A DNA stretch of 64,000 bases. Source: Spirosoma endbachense. Its GTDB lineage: Bacteria > Bacteroidota > Bacteroidia > Cytophagales > Spirosomataceae. The stretch covers positions 692,522-756,521 of the forward strand of contig NZ_CP045997.1 of NCBI RefSeq assembly GCF_010233585.1, given 5' to 3'. Within the stretch, counting starts at the first letter, position 1; each line of letters opens with the position of its first letter. The notes beneath the pieces are model-generated. The model was not told the DNA's origin. It saw only the letters and a list, made by a program, of their open reading frames with translations, and did no database searches. The translations under genes and the position numbers were made by a program. Of this stretch, positions 16,798 to 25,148 are shown in pieces.

Positions 16798-17355
16798 ATG
16801 CAACAACGTTACTCTCTTGATTTGGAGCCTGATTCTTCCCGTAAAAGAATAATCATTCAGAGTTTATTCTGGCTGCTGATTGCAATTTGGCCAATTGATG
16901 TCAGTGCGCAAACCATCGCGCCAACTCCACCCCGAATGGCCGGTTATCTGGGCATACTTCACCCGCTGGTTACGATTGATGGCAACGGTAGCGAGACTAA
17001 TTTTTCTGATTATTACGTTGTCGGATTTCCGATCGGGCTGAATCTGTGGAAGACCGAGCGAGTTGGCTTTTCGGTCGAGATTGTACCCATTATTCGGGCA
17101 GAAAACCACGTCAGTCGGGTTAGCAACGTGTTGTTTCACCCCGGTATACTGCTTAATTTAGGAAACGGGTTCGCGTTTGCGGGTCGACTGGCTTTTGAAA
17201 CAAACGGGCGCTATGGTGTCACACCAGTATTTAACAAAGTTGTAAAGCGGAATAAACACAGTAACTATTTCGTAGCTATACCCATTCCGGTTCGGTTTGG
17301 TAATGATCGCTCTACTTCAGCCACCGTTGGTTTCCAGTTTGGTATTGCGTTTTAA
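16798..17355 (+). CDS. Small outer-membrane-type hypothetical protein
   Basis: A 185-residue protein with a hydrophobic N-terminal signal (IIIQSLFWLLIAIWPIDVSA, cleavage likely after AQ). Alternating beta-strand-like text and a terminal aromatic (FQFGIAF) suggest a small beta-barrel. Motifs such as GFPIGLNLW and FHPGILLNLGNGFAFAGRL resemble outer-membrane barrels. It lies between the regulator and the DUF1259 gene, 2 nt before the latter's first possible start. The link to chromate handling is only positional. Confidence 0.6.
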   Translation: MQQRYSLDLEPDSSRKRIIIQSLFWLLIAIWPIDVSAQTIAPTPPRMAGYLGILHPLVTIDGNGSETNFSDYYVVGFPIGLNLWKTERVGFSVEIVPIIRAENHVSRVSNVLFHPGILLNLGNGFAFAGRLAFETNGRYGVTPVFNKVVKRNKHSNYFVAIPIPVRFGNDRSTSATVGFQFGIAF

Positions 17356-17390
17356 AAATGCACATTCGCTGTCAGCTTAACCTTTCTGCC

Positions 17391-18374
17391 ATGTCTATGA
17401 AACGAAGAAATTTTCTGCAAACGGCGATCGTGGCAGGTGCCATTCCCATTTGCTCGACTTCCGGTACCGATGCGTTACCCATTGGGCCGACCCCCGCTTT
17501 GTCGGTGGAAGAACAGGACGCCATCGCCACTGCTCTGGGGAAGAAAGGAACTTACACCGAAGCTCAGGCTACCTACTCAGTCCCCTTACCGCGTGCGGAC
17601 CTTAAGGTGACCCTAAAAGGTGAACCTGTTCCTATTCCGTTTGGCTTCGGCGGATGGGTTGCTTTCAAGAAAACACTCGACGGAAAGCAGACCGTAATGA
17701 TGAGCGATACGGTTCTGCTCGAAGAAGAAGTGAACCCATTGATCGATTCAGTCCATGTTGCCGGGCTGGAGATCGGCGCTATTCACAATCACTTTTTCTA
17801 CGAGCAACCCCGCATTTTTTACATGCATCTGCACGGTATGGGCGATGTGAGAAATCTGGCAAAAAAGTATGCTCAGGCTATTCAAAATACGAAGCTTTTT
17901 CCGGCCAATCAGCTCAGTGCAGCCAAAATAGCGACCGCACCAGCAACCGTTTCCCAAACGAGTAAGGAATTGTTTGATTTGCCGGTCCTCGATGAGATTG
18001 TGAAGTATAAAGGAGTGGTCAATGGGCCGACCTACAAATATACTGTGGGCCGTGATGACGTGCAGATTACGGCGATGGGTGCAGAAATGACTGCGGCTAT
18101 CGGGTTAAATTCCTGGGCGTCCTTGGCGGGTCAGCAGTCTGGTGCCCACATAGCGGGCGACATTGCTATGCTCGAAAGTGAAGTGAATTCAGTCGTAAAA
18201 ATCTTACGGAAGAATAACCTGGAAGTAGTTGCCCTTCATCACCATATGCTGGGTGACCAACCCCGAACGGTGTTTTTACATTACTACGGTCGCGGCCCTG
18301 CCACCGATCTGGCGCGTGGCTTTCGGGCAGCTTTGGACCAGCTCGGTAAAGGAACACCAGCTATGAAGCATTAA
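17391..18374 (+). CDS. DUF1259 (LppY/LpqO-family) protein, exported
   Basis: About 327 residues from ATG 17391 (MSMKRRNFLQTAIVAGAIP), whose RR-x-FLQ and hydrophobic stretch look like a Tat-type or related signal. Two DUF1259 repeats are visible. The first ends in EIGAIHNHFFYEQPRIFYMH plus LHG, the second in VVALHHHMLGDQPRTVFLHY. The duplicated His-rich blocks may bind metal. It is commonly seen beside ChrA. It ends 8 nt before chrA here, so the two are surely co-transcribed. Confidence 0.85.
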   Translation: MSMKRRNFLQTAIVAGAIPICSTSGTDALPIGPTPALSVEEQDAIATALGKKGTYTEAQATYSVPLPRADLKVTLKGEPVPIPFGFGGWVAFKKTLDGKQTVMMSDTVLLEEEVNPLIDSVHVAGLEIGAIHNHFFYEQPRIFYMHLHGMGDVRNLAKKYAQAIQNTKLFPANQLSAAKIATAPATVSQTSKELFDLPVLDEIVKYKGVVNGPTYKYTVGRDDVQITAMGAEMTAAIGLNSWASLAGQQSGAHIAGDIAMLESEVNSVVKILRKNNLEVVALHHHMLGDQPRTVFLHYYGRGPATDLARGFRAALDQLGKGTPAMKH

Positions 18375-18382
18375 GCAACGCC

Positions 18383-19531
18383 ATGGTTATCCCGACAACT
18401 GCTTATACACGCCGGCAACTTACGGTCTATTTTCTAAAGCTAGGCACATTTGGTTTTGGTGGGCCTCCTGCATTGGTGAGTGCTATGTACCGCGATCTGG
18501 TTCAGGATCGGAGATGGATCGATGAAGCTGATTATCGAGAAGGCGTAGCACTGGCGCAACTAGCTCCGGGGCCATTGGCGGCCCAGTTGGCCATTTATCT
18601 GGGCTATGTGCACTATGGTGTTCTGGGTGCTACGTTTGTTGGTGTGGCTTTTGTATTGCCTTCTTTTTTGATGGTGTTGGCGTTGGGCTGGGCGTATGTA
18701 CGCTTCGGTGGGTTGCCCTGGATGCAGGCCATGTTTTATGGCGTTGGCGCAGCTGTTATTGGGCTTATAGCCATTGGAACCTATAAACTCACCACTAAAA
18801 CTGTCGCAAAAGACGGGCTAAGCTGGGGGCTGTTTATTGTATCGGCAGTTGTAACGGTCGTTATGGAATCGGAGTTATTGTGGTTGGTTATTGGTTCGGG
18901 TATTCTTTACTGGTTTGTAAAGGCATCACCCTACCGACTACCTGGCCGAACCGGAAACGTCTGGGCTCCCGTCCTGACTCAGTTGTTGGCAATACCCACT
19001 GATTCGGTTTTATGGAAACTGGCGATCTTCTTCACTAAAGCGGGGGTTTTTGTATTCGGTAGTGGGTTGGCTATCGTTCCTTTTTTGTATGGTGGTGTTG
19101 TCAAAGAATACGGCTGGCTGACCGAACAGCAGTTTTTAGATGCTGTTGCGGTTGCCATGATAACCCCTGGTCCAGTTGTCATTACCGTCGCGTTTATCGG
19201 CTATCTGGTAGCCGGTTTTTGGGGTGCGGTTGTGGCGGCACTGGCCACGTTTTTGCCCTGTTACCTGCTGACAGTTTTACCGGCTCCCTACTTCAAAAAG
19301 TATGGTAAACATCCGGGCATCAAAGCGTTTGTCGATGGCGTAACCATTGCGGCTGTAGGGGCTATTGCCGGAGCCGTCGTTGTGCTCGCCCGTCGGCAAC
19401 TTGTCGATCTGCCTGCGGTTGGCATTGCGCTCGTAACAATATTACTTCTATACCGATTCAAAAAACTACCAGAACTGGGTGTAATTGCCGCAGCGGCCAT
19501 TATTGGAATTCTATTGCGTCAGGCGTTATAA
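18383..19531 (+). CDS. chrA: Chromate transporter ChrA
   Basis: This 382-residue protein is of the long-chain CHR type with two homologous halves. The first half has FGFGGPPALVSAMYRDLV and ALAQLAPGPLAAQLAIYLGY. The second has KAGVFVFGSGLAIVPFLYGG and VAVAMITPGPVVITVAFIGY. About ten membrane helices are expected. Family members export chromate, driven by the proton gradient; here the substrate is inferred from the family. It is convergent with the oxidoreductase gene, only 33 nt apart. Confidence 0.93.
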   Translation: MVIPTTAYTRRQLTVYFLKLGTFGFGGPPALVSAMYRDLVQDRRWIDEADYREGVALAQLAPGPLAAQLAIYLGYVHYGVLGATFVGVAFVLPSFLMVLALGWAYVRFGGLPWMQAMFYGVGAAVIGLIAIGTYKLTTKTVAKDGLSWGLFIVSAVVTVVMESELLWLVIGSGILYWFVKASPYRLPGRTGNVWAPVLTQLLAIPTDSVLWKLAIFFTKAGVFVFGSGLAIVPFLYGGVVKEYGWLTEQQFLDAVAVAMITPGPVVITVAFIGYLVAGFWGAVVAALATFLPCYLLTVLPAPYFKKYGKHPGIKAFVDGVTIAAVGAIAGAVVVLARRQLVDLPAVGIALVTILLLYRFKKLPELGVIAAAAIIGILLRQAL

Positions 19532-19564
19532 GAATGTTCGAAATTGTTTCTGCTGGTTCAGACT

Positions 19565-20851
19565 TCATATCAAATCCCATTCTTTCCGGTATTCTCTGAA
19601 CAGCATGGCATTGGCTTCGGAATTATGCCTGAATTTTTCTTTGCGGGGATTCCACTCCAGTGGCTGACCAAGCCGGTACGAGATCAGGCCGAGATGCATG
19701 GGCATTGTCATCTGGCGGGCATAGGCCAGATTAGACTCCGGTTGCTTGCGTGATTTTACCGAGTTGATGAAATTCTGCTGATGCCCCGGCGACCGTTCGA
19801 GGGTGATGGGGACTTCGGCAACATCGTTCATAATGACCCCATTGATCGTGATTTCGCGGGTATTGTAATCGCAAAGCAGTGTGCCTTTATCGCCCTCGAA
19901 ATAAGCACCGATACCGCGTTTCTCAGCTCCCGGCACATTAGGCGGTGTGCTGGTCCAGTGGAGTTTCAGTCCATCGAACTCATAATCGATATCGATCCAT
20001 TTGGGCGCGTCGCCAATACCTTCGGGTGCTTCGCCCTTTGCCGAAATGCGCTTCAGCCCAGTCGGGTTGATGGCCCACCACACGACATCGGCAATGTGGC
20101 ACCAGAAATCCTGAAACACACCACCCGAATAATCCAGAAAATAGCGATACGTAAAATGACACCGTTCCGGCGTATACAGCGAGACGGGAGCGGGCCCCTG
20201 CCACATATCCCAGTTCAATGTAGACGGTGGAGCCTGGTAATTAGCCGGACCCAGCACGGGCGGAAATCCGGTTTTCCAGAGCCGAACGGTATGTACCTTG
20301 CCAATGGCTCCGCTCTGAATGATTTCCACTACGCGGTGGTAGTTGTCGCCCGCGTGAATCTGCGTACCCAACTGAAAAATACGGTCGTAGCGATCGAGGG
20401 CTTTGAGCATTTTCTGCCCTTCGCGGACGCTGTAGGAGAGGGGTTTTTCGCCATAAACGTCTTTGCCAGCCTGAAACGCCATAATGGCAACCTGGGCGTG
20501 CCAGTGGTCGGGTGTAGCGCAGGTAATGGCGTCGATATCGGAGCGGTCGAGCAGATGACGAAAATCGGAGTAGGTTTTGGCCGTCGTGTCAGGGTGTACT
20601 TTTTTGAGCGTATCCAGTGCTTTTGCCAGGTGCGTTTCGTCCAGATCGCACAGACCAACGACGTCAACTTCGGGTAGATTGGCAAACCAGTTCAGGTGAT
20701 TGGTACCCATACCGTTCAGGCCGATGTGGGCTACGCGAACACGGTCGCTGGGGGCAACTTTGCGTTTCAGGTTAGGAAAGACAGCTAAGCTAAGAGCAGC
20801 CGCGCTGCTTTGTTTCAGAAAATCCCGGCGGGTCGGTTGGAAGGTCTTCAT
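19565..20851 (-). CDS. Gfo/Idh/MocA-family oxidoreductase, Tat-exported
   Basis: A 428-residue protein. A twin-arginine signal (TRRDFLKQSSAAALSLAVF) is followed by a Rossmann domain (RVAHIGLNGMGTNHLNWF, VVGLCDLDE) with the EKPL motif (DVYGEKPLSYSV, catalytic Lys region). A C-terminal Gfo/Idh alpha/beta domain follows (GGVFQDFWCHIADVVWWAIN). Exported members of this family are frequent in Bacteroidetes sugar metabolism; the substrate cannot be told. It stands alone. Confidence 0.88.
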   Translation of the reverse strand: MKTFQPTRRDFLKQSSAAALSLAVFPNLKRKVAPSDRVRVAHIGLNGMGTNHLNWFANLPEVDVVGLCDLDETHLAKALDTLKKVHPDTTAKTYSDFRHLLDRSDIDAITCATPDHWHAQVAIMAFQAGKDVYGEKPLSYSVREGQKMLKALDRYDRIFQLGTQIHAGDNYHRVVEIIQSGAIGKVHTVRLWKTGFPPVLGPANYQAPPSTLNWDMWQGPAPVSLYTPERCHFTYRYFLDYSGGVFQDFWCHIADVVWWAINPTGLKRISAKGEAPEGIGDAPKWIDIDYEFDGLKLHWTSTPPNVPGAEKRGIGAYFEGDKGTLLCDYNTREITINGVIMNDVAEVPITLERSPGHQQNFINSVKSRKQPESNLAYARQMTMPMHLGLISYRLGQPLEWNPRKEKFRHNSEANAMLFREYRKEWDLI

Positions 20852-20974
20852 GTAGAGTAGGCAGGTTTGTATCGCAAACGAGTCGGTTCTTTACCTGAAG
20901 AAATAAGGTGTCGAAATTCTACTGTAAACGCCGTGCTGATATTACACAACCGCCGGTTACGGGCGATTTTCAAA

Positions 20975-21352
20975 TCATTTGTTCAATACCGGCCGCTCTC
21001 TGTTATGCCCCAGACAATATTCATTCCAGACCCTGTGCAGGTAGGTTGTATAGTGCTTCAAAAATGTATTTTCAACATGTAAGTTTTCGATTAAAGTCTC
21101 TTTTTCTACCAGAAGTGTCTTAACGGTTTCGGGAAGTTCTGGCTTTGGGCCATTCGTTAGGTGGTAGTTTCTGAGTACGTCGGGAGTAGTTTCCAATGCA
21201 TCGGCAATCTCAGACAATCGTTTGGCACTACGCTCGTCATTGTTTTCAATCCGGTGATAGGTCGTTTGGTGGACATTGATTTTATCGGCTACATACTCCT
21301 GCTTGATGTGATGATCATTGCGATATTGCTTGATGTTTCCTGCTAATCCCAT
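20975..21352 (-). CDS. XRE-family helix-turn-helix regulator
   Basis: The start was set at ATG 21352 (MGLAGNIKQYRNDHHIKQEY), directly before a Cro/CI-type HTH (about residues 5-62) with QEYVADKINVHQTTYHRIEN and LSEIADALETTPDVL. A C-terminal coiled-coil tail (ETLIENLHVENTFLKH) may allow dimers. The longer start at 21415 adds a hydrophobic leader that does not fit a regulator. It is divergent from the peptide-export locus and separated from it by the phased repeats at 21564-21600, so it may control that locus. Confidence 0.82.
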   Translation of the reverse strand: MGLAGNIKQYRNDHHIKQEYVADKINVHQTTYHRIENNDERSAKRLSEIADALETTPDVLRNYHLTNGPKPELPETVKTLLVEKETLIENLHVENTFLKHYTTYLHRVWNEYCLGHNRERPVLNK

Positions 21353-21563
21353 AACGGTATGAAGAAGTCGATTCAAGACGATGAATTTGTTGGGTATGAC
21401 GATGAATAACGACATAAGTAATGAAACTTACATTTTTGGATACTTTCGTTTCTGATGTAAATTTCAGATATAATATGCTGATAGTCAGTAATATGTGGAA
21501 TAAGTGGCAAGTGCTTATTTATGGGTATACGATTTATTTAACGGTGTAATTAGGATTAGAAAA

Positions 21564-21600
21564 GCATAAAATGGCATAAAAAAGCATAAAAAACGCATAA
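21564..21600. promoter_or_regulatory. Four phased GCATAA repeats upstream of the export locus
   Basis: GCATAA starts at 21564, 21574, 21584 and 21595, i.e. every 10-11 bases (one helical turn). Most copies are followed by an A-tract of four to six. They lie about 95 nt before the C39-like/VKOR gene and between it and the divergent XRE gene. They could be an operator or a curved-DNA element. Confidence 0.55.
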
Positions 21601-21692
21601 CAATGAGCCGATTTAGGCTACATCTTTGAGCTATCACTTCGGTGCGGAGTGGCGGCAACGACCGACCGACCAATCCGACAATAGCTCGTGAA

Positions 21693-23333
21693 ATGGCTTT
21701 ATTCGACACGCTATCAAATACTACCGACGAAAATGCAACCGCAACACTTTACGCCCTGGTGAAGGAGCTAGGCGCAAAAGTGACGCGTGCAACTGTTCAG
21801 GAAGAACTCTCGCAACATCCCGATTTTCCTAGCTTGCTTAGTTTAAGTGACCTGCTTACCGATTGGCATATTGACAATACAGCCTTCCAACTGAACACGA
21901 CCGAGCAACTCCGTGAATTACCAGTACCTTTTGTTGCACATCTCCGTAAGAATGGTGGTTGGTATGTACTGGTGACTGCTTTAACAGGCAACCGAATTAC
22001 ATATAGTGACAATACCCAAGGACGTAAGAGCGATATATTGACTGACTTTGAAAAGAACTGGTCGGGTATAGTGTTATTGGCCGAAACAAACGAACAGTCT
22101 GGTGAATCCGATTATATTGCCCATCGTAAACGGGAAGTCCTTAATGAATTACGCGGCCCGTTTGCGATGGTTGGCTCACTGCTTATTTTTTTTGTCATCA
22201 TCCTGAGCGTAGCGAAGGACCTTAAAACAACGGACTGGTTCCTACTGGCTACAAAGGCAACGGGTTTGCTACTCAGTGGTTTGTTGGTAGCTAAACAGTT
22301 GGGCAGTAAAAATGCCCTGACCGACCGTCTATGTAGTATTAATGCCAAAACCAATTGCGATGATGTACTTAACTCCCCAGCCGCCAAGCTGTGGGGGTGG
22401 CTCAGTTGGACCGATGTTGGGTTGCTCTATTTTGCAGGTGGTTTACTCGCTGTGCTGCTGGTGAGTGTGCAGCCTCAATTACGTTCGCTGCTCTACTGGC
22501 TTGCTCTGTTGGCCTTGCCTTATACCGTGTTTTCAGTTTATTATCAGGGCTTTATATTGCAAAATTGGTGCTCGTTGTGTTTGAGCGTGCAAGGCTTGTT
22601 ACTTATGGAGGGTATTCTGGCCATAAGGCAGCTAACCGTGTTGCCGAGTGATGTACAGCCTTACTTGCTTGCACTGGTCGCGTTTCTGTTACCAACCCTT
22701 GTCTGGGTAGTTCTAAAGATGTTGTTGGCTACGCTGCCAAAAAGCCGCCGGGAGCATGAAGAACTGATGCGGTTGAAACGTAACCCAGATTTGTTCCGGG
22801 CGTTGCTATTGCAACAACCGGAGATGCCACCTATTCCGCATGATCTGAGTCCAATTATACTGGGTAACCCCGAAGCTGAGCATACAATTACAATGGTGAC
22901 GAATCCATATTGTGGGCCATGTGGGAGGACACATATGGAATTGGAGCAACTAATTCAACAAAATCAGAATGTGAAAGCCAACATCATTTTTACGAGTGAT
23001 GGTTCCGACGGGCCAGCTATGCAGATGGCTGTACACACCTTGGCATTAGCCAAAGAGAGTAAATCCCATGCACTGACGAACTGGTACGAACAGCCGGACA
23101 AGAAATTCGGCATCTGGGCTAAAAAGTATCCCGTCATCGCCGACAAAACGAATTGGCAAGAAATAGCCAATCAGCATCACAAATGGTGTCGATTAGCCGA
23201 TATTAAATTCACCCCGACACTATTTGTGGATGGGTATTTAATACCGGAACAGTATGTACTGGATAAGTTGAGGTGGTTAATAAATGAACTTCCTGCCCAA
23301 ACGTCAAAGATGGATTTAGCTAAATCAAAATAA
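21693..23333 (+). CDS. C39-like / VKOR / thioredoxin fusion membrane protein
   Basis: About 546 residues from ATG 21693 (MALFDTLSNTTDE); the frame opens at 21642 but the earlier residues are not family-like. Residues ~1-130 resemble a C39 peptidase fold (FPSLLSLSDLL, GGWYVLVTAL, ITYSDNTQG) without the catalytic cysteine. A VKOR region follows (about 155-330), with paired cysteines in RLCSINAKTNCDDVL and a CxxC in NWCSLCLS. The C-terminal DsbA-like thioredoxin domain has NPYCGPCGRTHMEL. It probably makes disulfides in the exported peptide and re-oxidises itself through the quinone pool. It is the first gene of the peptide locus, with a putative precursor 32 nt downstream. Confidence 0.87.
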   Translation: MALFDTLSNTTDENATATLYALVKELGAKVTRATVQEELSQHPDFPSLLSLSDLLTDWHIDNTAFQLNTTEQLRELPVPFVAHLRKNGGWYVLVTALTGNRITYSDNTQGRKSDILTDFEKNWSGIVLLAETNEQSGESDYIAHRKREVLNELRGPFAMVGSLLIFFVIILSVAKDLKTTDWFLLATKATGLLLSGLLVAKQLGSKNALTDRLCSINAKTNCDDVLNSPAAKLWGWLSWTDVGLLYFAGGLLAVLLVSVQPQLRSLLYWLALLALPYTVFSVYYQGFILQNWCSLCLSVQGLLLMEGILAIRQLTVLPSDVQPYLLALVAFLLPTLVWVVLKMLLATLPKSRREHEELMRLKRNPDLFRALLLQQPEMPPIPHDLSPIILGNPEAEHTITMVTNPYCGPCGRTHMELEQLIQQNQNVKANIIFTSDGSDGPAMQMAVHTLALAKESKSHALTNWYEQPDKKFGIWAKKYPVIADKTNWQEIANQHHKWCRLADIKFTPTLFVDGYLIPEQYVLDKLRWLINELPAQTSKMDLAKSK

Positions 23334-23365
23334 ATTAAGTATTTAATTTAAAACCACTTTCAATT

Positions 23366-23572
23366 ATGAAAAAACAAATTTCAATGGCGAGTTTTTCTGG
23401 TAGTGTTTTGAATAGAGCACAGCTACGAGAGATTAAAGGTGGAATGATTGCTGTTAGCTGTACATGTAGTGGTGGTGCTAGCTGGTCAGGAATAGTCTAT
23501 TCGAACTCAGATTTGGCCTTCTTTAATAAGGTATACTGTGGAGGTGCCAATAAAGGCACTTGTAATCCCTAA
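23366..23572 (+). CDS. GG-leader bacteriocin-like peptide precursor
   Basis: This 68-residue protein starts with a 26-residue leader ending LNRAQLREIKGG, a double-glycine cleavage site of the kind cut by C39 exporters. The predicted core (42 residues, MIAVSCTC ... GTCNP) has four cysteines at 32, 34, 58 and 66, three CSGG/CGG-type turns and many small residues. With a VKOR-DsbA fusion upstream and a C39 ABC transporter downstream, it is most likely exported and disulfide-bonded. Activity (bacteriocin, signal or other) is unknown. A strong hairpin follows at 23699-23731. Confidence 0.85.
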   Translation: MKKQISMASFSGSVLNRAQLREIKGGMIAVSCTCSGGASWSGIVYSNSDLAFFNKVYCGGANKGTCNP

Positions 23573-23968
23573 TACTTTTGTGAGTTGAATCTGATGATTA
23601 ACTAAGTAGAAATCGTACTCTAGCAGCAACTTTACCCCTTGCGATTCTAAAGGAAAATCGTTATAAACAGAGCTACTTAGTTTAATTAACGAGCAGCCAT
23701 CTTGCCTATAGGATTGTCCTATAGGCAAGATTTAAAACGGGCCAATAACTTATTGAGAGGGCATAATTTTGATAATTCGGTTAACCTTATTTAACTGACC
23801 GCACTCTTTCATGTGAATTGATACTTAATAATATCAGCTACTTCTATTGGGGGATAGCCATATATCAATGAAGGGGCTATGTACTAGGATTTCGTTAATA
23901 AAATTTAAAATTTTAGCTTTTTTGATTCAAAATTATTGCAACGGTAAAAAATTAAATGGAGAAATAAG
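23573..23968. other. Intergenic stretch after the peptide gene
   Basis: Contains the hairpin at 23699-23731 and a longer-range inverted repeat (TTAACTAAGTAG near 23595 against CTACTTAGTTTAA near 23673). No coding frame was recognised. The strong hairpin here could reduce read-through from the peptide gene into the export genes. Confidence 0.5.
23699..23731 (+). terminator. Perfect 15-bp hairpin after the peptide gene
   Basis: The arms ATCTTGCCTATAGGA (23699-23713) and TCCTATAGGCAAGAT (23717-23731) enclose loop TTG. A short T-rich and A-rich tail follows. Probably a terminator or attenuator giving more peptide mRNA than exporter mRNA. Confidence 0.65.
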
Positions 23969-24670
23969 ATGGAAAATAATTCGCTCAAACATCGTTATCA
24001 GATTAGTCTATATTTTTTATTAATTTGTTTATGGGTAGCTACAAATGTCTCCATAGCTAGCACGTGTTCTATTTCTTTCAAAAGTGACGCATATCCCGTA
24101 ACGGTTAAACTGTTAAAATATACGGATGGTTTCAAGAAAGAGCTTGTTAATAAGATAATTATAAGCGGACCTTATATTTTTAATATGGATATTGCTGAAA
24201 TAGATACATACATACTGGAAAGTAATAATAGTGCAAAATTTTTAGTATTTTTTTGGGATGGTGATGTTGAAATATATATAAAAACAAATAATATTGACCA
24301 GTCGATTATTCTAAAATCACCATGCTCGAAGGAGAGCGAAAATTTTGAAAGATTATCGGAAGAAAGAATTTTCAAAAAAATTAAGCAATTAGATACACTT
24401 TTGGCCAATTTGCGCGCAAGAGAGAGCATAATTGGCAAGGACTCTTTACAGATTTTAAAAAATAAAAGAGCTAGTTTTATGAGCGCATCTAGGGAAGAAT
24501 ACGAACGATTTACTCGTCAGTATCTTAAAGATCATCCAAAATCTTTTGTAGCACTTTATTATATGCAAATGTTGGAAATTGCTCCAGATGAATCAGAACG
24601 GAAAATTCTACAAAATATGCCTCAGGAATACAAGAAGAATCACAGATATTTGTCTTTGATTGGACATTAG
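23969..24670 (+). CDS. Exported DUF4369-like protein, C-terminally truncated
   Basis: A 233-residue protein with an N-terminal signal (YFLLICLWVATNVSIAS). A beta-rich domain like DUF4369 follows (about 30-115; YPVTVKLLKYTDG, PYIFNMDIAEID), then a helical region (RFTRQYLKDHPKSFVALYYM). In Bacteroidetes this domain pair normally precedes a TlpA-type thioredoxin domain in a ~370-residue protein. Here the frame stops at the junction, and recognisable thioredoxin text survives only as fragments up to 25143. The protein as encoded would lack redox cysteines. Confidence 0.65.
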   Translation: MENNSLKHRYQISLYFLLICLWVATNVSIASTCSISFKSDAYPVTVKLLKYTDGFKKELVNKIIISGPYIFNMDIAEIDTYILESNNSAKFLVFFWDGDVEIYIKTNNIDQSIILKSPCSKESENFERLSEERIFKKIKQLDTLLANLRARESIIGKDSLQILKNKRASFMSASREEYERFTRQYLKDHPKSFVALYYMQMLEIAPDESERKILQNMPQEYKKNHRYLSLIGH

Positions 24671-25143
24671 ATTTGTTACATATTATGCCGAGGAAATGCC
24701 TTTAGATGCACTAAAAGCTTTTTTAAGTGAAAACTATAAAGGTAATGGATTGGATTTAGGAGATTACTTTGGCAATAAAACCACGTTGTGAGGAGGTACG
24801 AACATAGTAATTAAGCTAATTGTAATAAAAGAAGAGTATTGGAATGGCAGATAAAACTTGTTGTCTACTAATCAGAATACCCTGTGAAATTTGTAAAAAG
24901 TAGTGGAGAATTGTGACAGTTTAAAATTGAGAATGAATTATTAAATTTCGAATCGAATTTCGGAATAAATTCCCCCAAAGATATTTTCATAATAAGAAAC
25001 CGTGGTTGTTTAGAAAATATACTATTAATAGCATTCCCCGCTATATATTAATTGGGAAAAATGGCACTACAATTAGGTTCGATGCACCTCGACCAAATGA
25101 TCCAAAGATTAGAGAAAAATTTCGTGAATTATTGAAGTTGTAG
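24671..25143 (+). pseudogene. Decayed thioredoxin (TlpA-like) half of the preceding gene
   Basis: A first fragment in another frame reads TYYAEEMPLDALKAFL and ends GDYFGNKTTL (stop near 24791). A second (about 24960-25143) reads SIPRYILIGKNGTTIRFDAP, then RPNDPKIREKF and a stop. The second is the typical end of a TlpA/AhpC-type thioredoxin domain (IPRYILI-x-G ... APRPND). The segment carrying the CxxC active site is missing. The simplest reading is deletion and frameshift in a DUF4369-thioredoxin gene whose first part is 23969-24670. Confidence 0.6.
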
Positions 25144-25148
25144 TATTC

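Noticed and set aside
19781..20677. 298-residue plus-strand frame
   Set aside because: Antisense shadow of the Gfo/Idh/MocA gene, which has a Tat signal, Rossmann motif and EKP motif.
21564..21600. Phased GCATAA copies considered as a CRISPR array
   Set aside because: Repeats are only six bases with no spacers; they fit an operator or curved DNA.
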